Assembly (NCBI RefSeq): GCF_003473485.1
Contig: NC_053048.1
Location: forward strand, 43,024,755 to 43,088,754
DNA: 64,000 nt
DNA from: Medicago truncatula
Taxonomy: Eukaryota > Streptophyta > Magnoliopsida > Fabales > Fabaceae
Direction of reading: 5' to 3'
The position numbers and the translations under genes were made by a program. The stretch's first letter is position 1, and each line of letters begins with the position of its first letter. The notes under the pieces were generated by a model. It was not told the DNA's origin. It saw only the letters and a list, made by a program, of their open reading frames with translations, and searched no databases. This document shows, piece by piece, positions 34,201 through 45,929 of this stretch.

Positions 34201-35850
34201 CAATCGCACCGCAGGCTTTTCATTTGGCTGCTGAACTAATTTTGCAGTTATAACTTTCACAATCTCCATGACTTCATCTGGATTCTCAGTCTTCGTAACA
34301 AGATTGCAGATAATAGTGAAGATGGACTCTACATCTGGTATAACAAATAACAGACATTGTAAACACAGTCACAGTCTGCCCAAAAATTCATCACTCATAA
34401 TATCATGCCAATGAATTATCTGTGAAACATCAAATTGGGTTCCTCACTGGAAACTGAAAAACGCTCTACAGAATAAAAGCCACAGATACAACATCATTAA
34501 GCAGTAAAACAACTGAGGAAATATCACACAGCATGTTATCACAAATGCTAAATTTAACCGACCTATCATAACTGGATAATAAATTATGGCTAAAATCAGA
34601 TGATCATAAGACATGTTTACTTTACACCAATTTACTATGGCAAAGTAGTACATGTATCAAGCAAAAAGAGCATCCTACCTTTTTCAGAAACTTTTGAGAA
34701 AATCAATTCAGCAGAAGTAATCATCAATGATGCCAGCTCCAACCACTTTCCCATAGCAATGAATTCTTCACCCTCCAAGCAAAGTCTGCTAACTTGAGGC
34801 TCAGCAACCTAACAAACCAAGATAATACTAATAAATTCACAAATGACAAAGCAAAAACATAATCATCCGCTCACAAATACCATCAATTCATGATAAATGG
34901 TTCTACATAGCATACATACAAAAACTACTCTAACATGTGCTTGGTTTCCTTCAGCTTTTTCCATGCCCTCTCTAGCATCAACGGCCAAAAAAATTTAAAG
35001 CCCGTTCCAAAAAATTCCAACCCAACCACTGTTGCATCATTCCTCACTTCTGTCATCCAACCTTGAATTGAGTCTATCAACAACAACCAAGTCTTGTCCT
35101 ACTAAGTGGGGTCAGCTATATTGATCAAACGATGCAACAATGCTTTATCATATACCATATTCCTGTCCAACTCATTAATCTCTGAATCTTTGTTAATAGT
35201 CTCTCTTATAATTTTCTAGGTGTTTTTTTGCCTCTAGTGATTTGACTAACCTCCGTGTTAAGTACTCTCCTTCCTACATAATCCACGGGTCCTCTCTTTA
35301 TATGCCGAAACAACCTAAGCTCAGTTCCCACCATCTAGTCTTACTATAGGTACTACTCGAACTCTCTCTATAATGTTGTCATTTCTAATCCTATCCTATC
35401 ACTTCAATTCTTAACACACATTCAGCGAAAATACAAAAGAAGTGTCATTTCTTTCTAATCCTGAGTCTTACCACACATTCAGCAGAAATACAAAAGAAAG
35501 ATAGAAAAAAAATACTAATCTAAAATTTGATCTGTTTCCTCAACTTTCACATTCCCTAAGCCACAAACAACACAGCATCATTTCACCATATCACAAACAC
35601 AATTTTCATTTCCAGTCATACACAACTCAAATTGATTACAGACCCATTGAATCTAACACATTTTCCAATTTCACTTTTATACAACACATTGAACACAGAC
35701 ACATTCAATATAACCCCAAAACCAGCCAAATCCCCAAAATCACGAAACTTACGTTACCTCGGGACCAGCATCAGCCCAGGCAAGCTCGGAGGCGAATCGG
35801 ACGACGGAAAGAGCAGCGTCTTCTTCAGAAGTAGGAACCACCGTGGTCAT
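31258..35850 (-). CDS. Eukaryotic translation initiation factor 3 subunit M, 410 aa
   Basis: Subunit of the eIF3 complex, which assembles the 43S preinitiation complex in the cytosol. Exons in gene order: 35758-35850, 34679-34808, 34196-34334, 33894-34106, 33551-33689, 32397-32547, 32185-32294, 32013-32110, 31796-31865, 31258-31347; total 1233 nt, 411 codons with the stop, all with GT-AG borders. The protein starts MTTVVPTSEEDAALSVVRFA and has a helical N-terminal half (LINFYNLLETPYCQFYVYMK). A C-terminal PCI domain follows: IPYELIRDTLQ, then AITAKLIDCKMDQMNQVVLV, then TDRVFGQHQWQTLRTKL. It ends in AAQGLVVH. Length and order match plant eIF3m. Intron 1 contains the tail of a LINE. The gene looks intact. 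Confidence 0.95.
35085..35400 (-). mobile_element. 3' end of an RTE-like LINE in eIF3m intron 1
   Basis: Minus-strand translation over about 35100-35180 gives EINELDRNMVYDKALLHRL followed by INIADPT and a stop. This is the conserved C-terminus of a plant LINE reverse transcriptase polyprotein, followed by the usual 'acttagtaggacaagacttggttgttgtt' 3' tail. The upstream part is decayed. Only the last few hundred bases were inserted or survive, as is typical for 5'-truncated LINEs. Confidence 0.7.
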
Positions 35851-35988
35851 GGTTGTTTGTGCGGCGATGCACTTGCAAGTGCTCTCGCTAATGTCTGATT
35901 ATTGATTCTGAAACTGTAACTGGAACTGTGGCAGTGAAGTGATGGTGGAAGCTCTTGATTGTTAAGTTAATGTCATTTTCTTATTATA

Positions 35989-36264
35989 AACTCCCTCCGT
36001 CCCATAAGCTTTTACTCATTTCACATTTGTTAAGAAAGAAATGTATAAATGAGCGAGAAAGAAAAATGGTTTTAAATGCCTTTATTAATTATTGATGCAT
36101 TATCATAAATGTAAAATATAATAGTATATCGAATTGGGACGGGTGAAAGTAGTATTAATAATTGAGAAAAAGTAATTAAAATTATATTGAAAAGTGAAAT
36201 AAGTCAATTTTTTTTGAGATGATATTTTTTGGTAAATGGATCAGTTATTATGGGACGGAGGGAA
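35989..36264. mobile_element. Stowaway (Tc1/mariner) MITE
   Basis: Termini CTCCCTCCGTCCCATAA (from 35991) and its reverse complement TTATGGGACGGAGGGA (to about 36263) are the signature of Stowaway MITEs, flanked by TA dinucleotides (35987-35988, 36265-36266). About 276 bp, no coding. It lies about 140 bp upstream of the eIF3m start codon, so inside or next to its promoter. Confidence 0.8.
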
Positions 36265-36266
36265 TA

Positions 36267-37017
36267 CCCTTTAATACTTTTTATCTTTTTAAAATTCTTT
36301 TAATTTTGATATTTTTTATACATTGATAAGAATAATTTTGTAAAATAACTAAATATTAACAATATCCCATTAATCAATAGGCACATGAGACAAACTCGGG
36401 TAGCACTTGAGGTGACATTAGTAATATTGACCAACTACAATATCACAAGTGTATAAAATGACTAAAATTTTGTGAAAGAGAGAAAGAAATAAGTCATTTG
36501 TGATATTGTTGTTGGTCAATATCACAAACCACAATATCACATAACTGCTTTCCGACAAAAACATATTAGACTAGTAACTTCATTAATTGATTTTTTTTTG
36601 TTACTGTTTCATTAATTGATTAATAGTAAATAAATTGATAAATTATAATTATGAAAAGACAAAAAAGAAAGAGCATAGACCAAAGTATTCTTCTTAAAAA
36701 AAAGGTTAAATATATTTTGTCTCTATAAATATATCAACTTTTCGTTTTAGTCCCTCTAAAATTTCCCTTCAACTTTTAGTCTTTGGAATATTGAACATTG
36801 TTACATTTCTTTAGAAAAATTGTTAGTATAATTAATGTGTCTATTTTGTGTATAAATATTACTCCTTTATTTGAATGTATATTAAATTTGACTTTTCATA
36901 TTTTATAAAAAATATATTAGTGTTAATTAGGGGTATTTCATGAAAAAATAAATAAAACATTAATAATTTGTAAAAAGGCTTATATTCAGGGACAAACAAA
37001 CTTATCTAAGACGTATA
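36267..37017. other. Gene-free; partial MULE-like terminal sequence
   Basis: Around 36703-36790 the sequence GGTTAAATATATTTTGTCTC and following 'tagtccctctaaaatttccc' resembles the terminal sequence of the elements at 27.2 kb. A matching right end is not clear. No gene is supported. Confidence 0.35.
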
Positions 37018-37167
37018 TGATGGGAATTGCTCTCTAAGCTTCAAAATTTGCTCTTACACACCGATTTTTTTTTTACCTTAATACCTCCAACGAGATTCCG
37101 TTGAGGGTATTGAAGATAATCTTGGATGCATGAGGGCAATTTCAGAGGCTTAAATAGCAATTCCCAT
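37018..37167. mobile_element. Small foldback MITE, about 150 bp
   Basis: ATGGGAATTGCT followed by 'ctctaagcttcaaaattt' at the left end pairs with its imperfect reverse complement at 37130-37166. The arms are about 35 bp. Superfamily cannot be assigned; no clear target duplication. Confidence 0.55.
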
Positions 37168-38296
37168 TTATGATAGCAATAGCATTCAAGAGGAACATTC
37201 ATTGATGCACAAGAATATCGACAACGTTAAGACATCAGATATTCTTTCCTATGTTGCCCATAATAACCACAGGCGAACACGCCAAAATAAAGACATATCT
37301 TATTCTCTTCATATCTCATTGCCATGTCCTTGTCAAGTGTCAACATATCAATTTGGACCAATAAAATTTGTTCTCTTCCAATCTTATTCTTGAGCAGTGA
37401 TAAAGGCATACATTCATGAAGAGAATGATACAAGTATTCAAGGAAAGCACACAAATTGTAAAAGATTTTTTTGTGTGTCAAAGAGCATCCAAATTCTCCA
37501 TCCCATAACATAATTTACCAAAGCTCTCTTTGTGCTCCTTCAGTCAAATGTGAATTCTGAACTTCAGAATCTTATACAACCAAGCATTCATGCCCCCAAA
37601 TAGTTTGGAACACTACAAGTCAAATCAACCCAGTCCTGAAGCTTGGATTGTCACAACATCAATTTATCCATGTAAAATCCCAGCATTATGCAGAAACTGA
37701 AAACCATGTGAGATCTTGAGTTTCACTACCAACCTTGAATCACAGCTTTTCTGAAACACAAATCATATATTGTGTTATAAATATATTTACCACTTTTAAA
37801 CAAGATAAACTACAACATTAGCATGCATAGTTATAAACATTGTGGCGGACATATCACATTATTAGTTATAGCGTTATAGAGTAATGACATTATAACAAAC
37901 CACTATTTTTCATAATTCGCGATTTAGTTCCAAATGTTGTCAAATAACGGCTAAAACAGTGCTATAACTGTGTAGCTTAACAAAATTTGAACAAATGCTA
38001 TTTTCCACGATCCGCATTTTGCAACACGGATCATAAAGGGAATTCAAATTCTCTGCATTTTCTTAATACATGGCAGCAAATGGAAATGCAACTTGCTCAT
38101 TTTTTATCTTACTACTCATTTGAAACAACAATAAAATTTAGTAGAAAACACAAAAGCACGAACACAAACACGACCCTGACACGGACGCGTTGACACATAA
38201 AATTTTGAGAAAACAACATAATTCAACATAATCACAAGTGTTGGTGTCAAACACCACGACACGTCATCAATCAGAAGTGTCCGTGCACACACAAGA
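37168..38296. other. Gene-free; 3' flank of the DTW gene with decayed repeats
   Basis: Open frames at 37202-37511 and 37987-38193 carry no recognisable domain. Around 38150-38290 lies a 'cacgacacggacgcgttgacac' type repeat common in plant genomes, probably a worn hAT derivative; it reaches to within a few bases of the DTW stop codon and so would lie in its 3'UTR. Confidence 0.4.
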
Positions 38297-39073
38297 CTAA
38301 CCATTTTCAGAACTCTCACACTCTTCTACTTCCTTAAGCTTCTTCATCTTCAACAATTTGGGTCTGGGATTCATAGGCTTTAAAAAACCAGCCTGCAACC
38401 TCACCATTTCCTTCAAAATCCCAATCAAACTGGCCTCAATCTCAATCCCATTAGGCTCAAGAACCCTTAATGCTCTAGCCACAGCCTCCATAGTACTCAC
38501 ACAGCCACCAAAAGGTTCCTTCCTCAAAATCAATTCAGAATCATAAATACTTCCCCCACTCACTCTCTCATCTTCCATTCCTAAACATACCCTAACCGCA
38601 AATTTCGACAAATACCCCTCGCTTGCCTTCACCATCTCCTTTGCATGCTTCCACGTGGCGTCGAATGCGATCAACACCAGGCCGTCGTCGCCGTTGCGTT
38701 TCAGCTCCGATAGTTTGAAGTCGGAGATGTTGATTGCCGGTGAGGAAGTGGTGGATGGAAAGAGGTAGATGGCGGGAGGAGAATGGTCGAGGAGAGGGGA
38801 TTTGCCGCGGCGGAGACGGCGGCCGGTGATGGAGGTGGCATTGAGGAGGGATTTGGTGAGGATTGGAGTGGTGGAGAGTTTGTGTTTGGCTTCTTGAGGG
38901 TGGTGAAGGATGAGGATTCGGGTGGTGGTTGGGATGGGTTTTGCGGGAAGCGCGTGACAGAGACATACTGAATTTGGTCGCCGGCAGTTGGAGCAGATGG
39001 AACGACGGTGAGTCTCCGGCGAGGTTGGGATTGGGAGGTGATGAGTTTCGCCTTCTTCTCTTTCGGGGTCCAT
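38297..39073 (-). CDS. DTW-domain protein, tRNA-uridine aminocarboxypropyltransferase, 258 aa
   Basis: DTW-domain (TAPT/DTWD) enzymes transfer the 3-amino-3-carboxypropyl group of SAM to uridine in tRNA, making acp3U. The single-exon frame starts at the ATG at 39071-39073 (MDPEREEGETHHLPIP). An N-terminal cysteine cluster CSNCRRPNSVCLC is typical of the family and may bind metal. It is followed by TRILILHHPQEAKHKLSTTP, the family's signature aspartate motif as FDATWKHAKEM, and the C-terminal STMEAVARALRVLE helix. Length fits the family. It lies 0.94 kb downstream of CTU2 on the same strand. The exact tRNA substrate and position cannot be told from the sequence. Confidence 0.9.
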   Translation of the reverse strand: MDPEREEGETHHLPIPTSPETHRRSICSNCRRPNSVCLCHALPAKPIPTTTRILILHHPQEAKHKLSTTPILTKSLLNATSITGRRLRRGKSPLLDHSPPAIYLFPSTTSSPAINISDFKLSELKRNGDDGLVLIAFDATWKHAKEMVKASEGYLSKFAVRVCLGMEDERVSGGSIYDSELILRKEPFGGCVSTMEAVARALRVLEPNGIEIEASLIGILKEMVRLQAGFLKPMNPRPKLLKMKKLKEVEECESSENG

Positions 39074-40016
39074 GTAGCACAAGCCAACGGCGATTCTCTC
39101 GGTTAAAAAATCACTTTATTTAAAAAAAAATTATGGAATTTTAATATTATTGATTTTTTTTTTAATAAGTATTGTTGAAATTTTTGAAAATCACTTTCAA
39201 ATTTAAAAGACAATTTTACATCAGTGTAATCGTTATTTTCTAGATAAAAAATACAATGTTCTGCATCTTTTTTCGTAGCAATGTATAGATTTTCCTTCAT
39301 TGTAATCTGTAAATCCTTTTATCCTCATAATCCTATCACAAAAGTGTTCTACTTAAATAGTTTTTATAAGAAAAAAGTTTACGAGCATTTACAGTTACTT
39401 GTATATTATCCACTAATAAGATATTTACATAAGCATCACAATTTAATCCGGGTTTCTTTGTGAGATGAGCTGAATCCATACCAGCTAACTCAACCTACGT
39501 TGATCCTTAAATACCGTAGATAACTTTTTTTTACCAAATACCGAGATTTATCATATTCCATTTGACCTTTGTTTAATTTTTTTTTTGCAAATTCTCCCTT
39601 CTGATATTTGAGCATTCAACTGACAATGGCTTCTGTTGAAAACAATTATAAGGACTACATAAACAGATAAACTGCCAATCTTAGAATACATGCTTCATCT
39701 GCGACATAAAACAACGGCAAGGAAAAATAAAAATTTCATACTACTCCTAAATTGCAAATAACTACTCTCTTCATTGTCTAGGTTCAACACTTTTCATAAA
39801 ATACAACCAATGCAGAACACAAAAACATTATACTTTAAATGCTCTCACAAATGTTAAACCAGAGAATCAACACCACCATATCTAAGTGGTTAACTCCATA
39901 ACTCGATATTGCATGAGGCCAAAAGTAACGCCTTCTCATAAGTCAGTCAAACCGTAAATTTACCACAACCAGGATTCGCCCCTTTAACTGAGAATCTCAG
40001 TGTACGGCCAGTATAC

Positions 40017-43000
40017 TTAAGTTTCATTTTCACCATCTGAAAGCAAGCAATCTTGTATTTGTTCCCTGAAAACAAGAATATCAACACGTAAAATTTGATG
40101 TCATGAAGAAATGTGTCCTACCAAAAAATGGGTAGACTCTTTCATGTTTATATCATAGATAGAGAACCCAAGTCATAATAAATTGATCATAATCCAAGCA
40201 ATTGTGCTCCTACTAAAGAAGGGCAAAAGAACATCATGGTCTAGCGGTATAAGTGTATAAACAAAAACCTAAACACATGAAAAAACACCTTTACCGTGGA
40301 AAAAATGCAAGGACCCAGCTAGAAGATCTTAATGAAGTTTTACTACAGGAAATGGCCACGGTCTCAAGGCCTATCAAAATGATCTATTTGATTTCACAAA
40401 TATTAGCAGAGCCAAAACGGATAATTCAAATTTCTCATATTCCTAGTTTCTTACTATCACTCAACAGCAAAGTTACCTAAAAGAAAACAGATTGAATTGA
40501 TACTATAATAAAAGATTCCATGAAGGACCCAGTTGCCAATTGGCTTAGACCGAGTTATTACTAAATTTGATATGTATTTAATTGATTGATCACAACGACA
40601 AACAAATACCCACCTTAACGCATTCAAATTGCCATTGTTGACTCGGTTTGCCCGTGCAACCATTGAATGAGGTAAATCCGTATAAAATTTCTCCATTGAT
40701 GTGGTATCTGGTGGAAGTATCTGAAACTGACAACTTGAGCAGCACGAAGTATAAAAAGTGTCACTACTTTTGCAGTTATTGTGATTGCTCCAATCAACAA
40801 TCTCACTTTTGGCAAGTGGGCTATTGCAGAGAGGACAGAAAGATTCTGAGGAAACAGATTCATTGGTTTTGAGATTATATCTCTTTTGGCGTCTTCGAGT
40901 TGCCAATGGAACATTACCATCAACGATCTCGGGAATCCTGTTGAATTGAAAAGGAATAAGTTTCCCAGCTGTTCTTACAATTGTGCTCTCTCGAGACGGA
41001 TTCTCTTCCTGCAAATCAGGTAATTAATCAATGACTTGCTAGTTGCTAATTCAATTCAGGCTTCTACTAAAGGGAAAAACTAAATACTAATCAACAAAAG
41101 CATGTTCTCCCTAAACCCTACCAGTGAGCATTTAAAATTCTATTTCGAATATGCATCAGGCTGCGGCACATCTAATGCCATAAAAGGCAAAAAATTAAGT
41201 CCACATATATGCAAAATCAGTGGACTAGCTGTATATATGGGGCATAACAAGCAAAGAGAACTTGACGCAAAAGATGAGAAGAGTCTTAAAAAATCTCACT
41301 ATGTAACACTCATAAAACAGGTCACAGCCAACTTTCCGAAGTTAAAACCCATCACTGAAATGTCTTCACTCCCAACCACACTTATATATCGAATGGGTCA
41401 GGCAAAACAAATTATACCTGCAGTAGAGCCACAAAAGATGAGACCAAGCTATTGATGCTAGAACTCGGACTTGTAGACAGTTTAATGGTCTTTAGACTGC
41501 CCTGCCAAATAGATGAGACAAATCCAGTCAGTAACAATTACAAAATGCTATCTGACAAACATGGATGACAGCCTGCAAAAGAATTCCAGATTTTCCAAAA
41601 CAAGAAGCAGAACAAACAAAAAGCACCGACATATTTCTTTGAAAATGTTTATGCATATCCGGAGGAGTACAAACCTGTCAAGATTGCAAAACATGTTGAT
41701 CTCTTGGGCAAAACAATCACGCAGAGGAAGCACAGCTGGAATTTCCCACCTAGCGTCAACATACTGTATATCAGCAGGTAATGAATATCCTTGACCCTGT
41801 TATAATATATGGAAATGAGCACCCATAACATAAGGTTGATTCTTAGTACAATGCATGTTACAAGATTTTAATTTATACGAGATAAATGTAGAGATGGATC
41901 ATAAAATCCATATAATTACATAATTTTTAAGTAAAAAGAATAGGGAGCTAAAACATTTGCTTAGCACAGTAGCACACATATTATCATATAGTAGGAAAGG
42001 GTTACTCGGTGCAAGTAGTTTGCATACATATTCACTTTAATCATATTGAGATCCCTATGAAAAAAAAAAAAGCTTTTGATTTGCAACTTAGGCATATATT
42101 ATATTCTTCAGATAAATACAATCTAAAAATTGAATTGTACTAATGAATTCAAAAGTTCCACCAGTGAAACTCGTGACAAAAATAATTTAAGCTCAGTAGA
42201 CACAAAGCATCATTATTTTACCCTTTGTACGAAAATTTATTTAAGGTAATGTTCAAAGTTGCTTAAACTTCAACAAAGTGTATATCTGGGCAGTTGATAC
42301 AACAAACGAGATGCACACAAGTATTATAATCTCAACAGGTAACTGTCCTAGCATAATGTCTTGAGAAAAACTAGACAGAGAGCATACGAAAATTGACAAA
42401 CAAGCAATTTGATTGACCACAAAAAATTCAATTTGGTACGGTACCTCACAAGTCAAGACTCATGACAGAAAATTCTTAATTTACTCCTAGTAACAACTTC
42501 AATTCAGTTAAATTCAATTGCTAAACTTTCAGTGTCCCCATGGCGTAGCTCAAGTGGTTGACCTCGGACACCCGAAGGAATTAGAGGAGGAGGTCAAGGG
42601 TTCAAATTCTAGCTACTAACATAACCTACTTAGAACAACTAACATTTGCCTATAAAAGAACTACAAACCTTCACGGTGGCTGAAAGGACATGAGCAGCAA
42701 TCCTTGAAATGCACGAGCCCAGAAGAATCCTGTTATACCCAAATTCAGAAGCCACCTGAAAAATGATTACCAATTTCAAATTGAACACGTTTCCAAACAT
42801 ATACATATGTATATGCCTATAAGCTAGTATCAGAAAAATCCAGAAGCAAACCTTTTGCAAGGCCAACATGCGCAGAGAAAGCAACATATCCTCCCTACCA
42901 GTGGTATCACTCACTACATTCATCAGCTCAATTAACCTATCTTTTCCATCACTAGAATCCGATGAATAAACAGTTTCAATAGGAACAAAATGCAACTCTT

Positions 43001-43427
43001 TCCTTGGTGGGGCTAAACTCGACACAATCAAACTAATAACTTCAACCGCCTCTTCCATTTCATGAGCTGGAATCGGTAAAACAGCACTCTCATCAATAAA
43101 AACCACTCCAACACCAAACACAGGCAGTGACCTATCTCTACTAGCTTCAAAGTTCTTATGAGCCCTCTCTTGCAAATCATGCACAAACTGCAAAGCTACC
43201 CTAAAAAAACACATTTTTATGATCATCTACAAAATAAAATATAAAACTAAGTTTAAATTTATCACACATTCCAAATAATGCATTTAAGCTCAGTTTGGAT
43301 AAACAGTTTAGAGCCCGTTTGGTCCACTTTCATTCGTGAAAAAACCATCTTTTTTTAAACAAAATAATTACTTTTTGAAGTTGTTTGATCAGCCTCTCAG
43401 AAAATATATATATATTTTTTTCAAAAG

Positions 43428-43483
<56 letters not shown>

Positions 43484-44966
43484 TTTTTCAAAAGCTATTT
43501 TGTTACGGTAAAAAAACACAAAACAGTTTCTGCTTTTTTCTAAAAATCGGTAAAAACCTGTGAAGCCCGGATACGAGATACGATACTGCACCGATACGGA
43601 AAAATTTCAAAAATCAAGATACGATACGGCTGAGATACGTTAATAAAAAAAATTATATAATTAAATGTACAATATAATTATAACCATTTTTTTAATATGC
43701 AAATATATTAACAAGATACAAATCAGCTTCCTAATCCGGTTCATTCAAAGACAACTCTGCTAACTCAATTCCAACACCATCAAGCGGTTCATGCGCATCT
43801 CCACCAATGTCCCACATTCTCGATTGTCCTTTCTTATATCCATCTTCTTTCCTTGACAAGAGTCGAAGATTAGTATGCACATAAACCAAATCTTCTACCC
43901 TTTTTGGATCAATTTTGTTTCTTTTCAAAGAATGGATAAAAGAGAAAGTACCCCAATTTCTCTCACAACATGAGGAAGAACAAGGTTGCACAAGAAGCTT
44001 TAAACCCTAATTTCTCGACGGTGGCCAAAGTGTGGTGTGGTGTGGGTCGTACTAGCACCAAAAAAAGATAAAGGAAATGTATATATATTATAGTAATATA
44101 ATGTTTTTATTCTGATTTTTTACAAAAAAAAAAAAAAAAAAAAGAAATCAAAATAATATAAAGAACACAAGTATCTGTGCGTATCGGAAAGTATCAGATA
44201 ATTATTTTTTAAAAAAATAAAATTTAATATTTGGATACTCTCCGGATACGTATCGGGCAGGCATCGGTGCAGGATACGCAGGGGATACGGTACGTCATCC
44301 ATTTTGAAGTATCGGGGGGCTTCACAGGTAAAAACTAAACTTTTTGAATACCAAAATCACTTTTTTTTTTTTCTCTCTTAGTTATAATCAGTGACGGGCT
44401 CGGTGCTTAGCATATTGCTTGTCATATAAGTGTTTAGGTAGAAGTTAAGTGTTTATGTATAACTTAAGATAAAATAAAGTCAAATGGTTTTCACCATAAG
44501 TTATAAGCTGTTTTCATGAGCAATCACGGAGAGCTTATAAAAATAAGCTGAAAATAAAACCGTTAGACATTTAATAAGCTGTTTTGATAAGTTATCCCAA
44601 ACATTCTCACAAGTGCTTATGTAAACTCAAATAAGTCAATTCAAAAAGGGTTTGGATTTTTGTTGTTAACCTGGAAGAAGGGCCACCAGAGAAGGCAACC
44701 AGGACCTTATCGGTGGGAGAGATCATTGCGTTCGACGTAACAGCGAGTCGAAACTTCCCAAACAAGTTGCTCCTGAAGCAATCTGCACAGAAACGGCCAT
44801 CGTCGATTCCGCCGTAGCCGGAAATGACGTCGTTTAGCTTGCACTTGATGCAGATATTGGTAGAGGTCTTTGATTCGGTTTCTGAAGATTCAGTTGGTTG
44901 GTCGTGTGTCTGTTCTTCGTCTTTGTAGCAACCGGATTGGCAGCCACCGACGCCGTTGCACGCCAT
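40017..44966 (-). CDS. CTU2: Cytoplasmic tRNA 2-thiolation protein 2, 458 aa
   Basis: Partner of CTU1/NCS6 in 2-thiolation of wobble uridine (mcm5s2U) of tRNA-Lys, -Glu and -Gln; sulfur reaches it through the URM1 pathway. Exons: 44671-44966, 42852-43200, 42669-42755, 41675-41796, 41418-41496, 40614-41008, 40017-40065; total 1377 nt, 459 codons with the stop. The protein starts MACNGVGGCQSGCYKDEEQ. It has cysteine pairs CIKC, CADC, CPLC and CSSC, the degenerate PP-loop VAFSGGPSSRVALQ (CTU2 lacks the full SGGxDS of CTU1), and the conserved ASEFGYNRILLGSCISRIA. The C-terminal exon encodes EQIQDCLLSDGENET. I chose ATG 44966 because the in-frame triplet upstream is TTG. Intron 1 carries a hAT element and a TA microsatellite; intron 3 carries a SINE. 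Confidence 0.93.
42530..42660 (+). mobile_element. tRNA-derived SINE-like copy in CTU2 intron 3
   Basis: A box GTAGCTCAAGTGG, B box GGGTTCAAATTCTAG and a short tail ending 'acatttgcctataaaag'. It is antisense to CTU2 and stops only about 8 bp from the donor site of exon 3. The layout matches the 1.4-kb copy. Confidence 0.55.
43429..43475. repeat. (TA)n microsatellite in CTU2 intron 1
   Basis: About 23 TA units, bounded on both sides by TTTTTTCAAAAGCTA-type sequence. Confidence 0.9.
43558..44327 (-). mobile_element. Non-autonomous hAT element, complete ends, 770 bp
   Basis: Terminal inverted repeats CTGTGAAGCCC (43558) and GGGCTTCACAG (ending 44327), flanked by a perfect 8-bp target duplication GTAAAAAC at 43550-43557 and 44328-44335. 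Subterminal regions on both sides carry many GATACG motifs, typical of hAT transposase binding sites. The interior keeps a minus-strand remnant of the transposase C-terminal dimerisation domain (CERNWGTFSFIHSLKRNKI, 43731-43991) but nothing of the catalytic part. It could have moved only with a transposase in trans. Perfect duplications suggest a fairly recent insertion. Confidence 0.88.
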
Positions 44967-45420
44967 CAACAACGATTGGTGATTTGATTATAGTTGCTCT
45001 GGTTAGGGTTTCAGGGTTTTCTAAATTTTAATTTGTTTGAATTACTTTATTTTAGTTTAAATTGCGCTTTTCTCCTCTAACTTTTACAATCCTGCAATTT
45101 TTGCTCCAATTATTTAAAGGTTTTTGCTCACAAATGCTTAAAGCATTAATATATTTTTTTCTTTGACAAGGCTTAAAGCATTAGTTAAAAATTGAAATAA
45201 AGTACTCCAAAGATAATACAGAAAAAATTAATTTTTAAAGTTTCAAAGTGTTATACATTATTCCAAAGATAAAATTTTAAGGTGTTAAATACACTATTTT
45301 TAATCTACACTTTTCTCCTTTAATAATTTCCTTTTTAATTTCAAATAGTTTGGCAACAAAAATCTAAGGAACATATGGCATTGAAAAGTACTAAAACCAA
45401 TAAAATATGGATATTTAAAA
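44967..45420. other. Upstream region of CTU2
   Basis: AT-rich DNA containing the probable CTU2 promoter and 5'UTR. No other gene seen. Confidence 0.4.
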
Positions 45421-45920
45421 GGCTTAATTGCACTTTTGACCCCTATCTTTCTAAAAGTTGCAATTTTGGGTCCCTAACTAATTAAAATACAAAACAACCC
45501 CCTATGTATTTGATCTTTGGCCCCAAAGCTAATTTTGACTTGGTCTTCGCTGACGTGGCACCCACGTCACTTAATTTTTTTAAAATAAAAAAAATACTTT
45601 TTATTTTTTTAATAAAAAATATTTTCTAAATAATTAAAAAATAAAGAATTAATTTTTTAAATCTTTTTTTACTTTTTTAATTAAAAAAATAGTACAATAA
45701 AATAAAAAAATATTTTTTTAATTACAAAAATAAAAAAAAATTAATTTTTAAATAATTTAAAAATAAAAAAAATACATGTGTGCATTGACCGAGTCAAAAT
45801 TGGTCTTAGGGGCCAAAACTGCCAAAGATCTAATACATAGGGGGTTGTTTTGTATTTAATTAGTTAGGGGTCAAAATCGCAACTTTTGAAAAGATAGGGG
45901 GCCAAAAGTGCAATTAAACC
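45421..45920. mobile_element. MULE-type MITE, 500 bp, with 9-bp target duplication
   Basis: Long inverted repeats (more than 100 bp) start GGCTTAATTGCACTTTTG and end in the reverse complement CAAAAGTGCAATTAAACC. Perfect 9-bp duplications TATTTAAAA lie at 45412-45420 and 45921-45929. A 9-bp duplication with long inverted repeats is the Mutator-like signature. The centre is A/T-only filler with no transposase. Confidence 0.85.
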
Positions 45921-45929
45921 TATTTAAAA

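Noticed and set aside
37227-37511. 94-codon minus-strand open frame
   Set aside because: No recognisable motif; the opposite strand is equally open, which suggests chance.
39074-39082. Three extra residues before the DTW protein start
   Set aside because: The first triplet is TTG; the ATG at 39073 is the first usable start.
44967-44972. Two extra residues before the CTU2 ATG
   Set aside because: The upstream triplet is TTG; plant nuclear genes start at ATG, and MACNGVGG begins at 44966.
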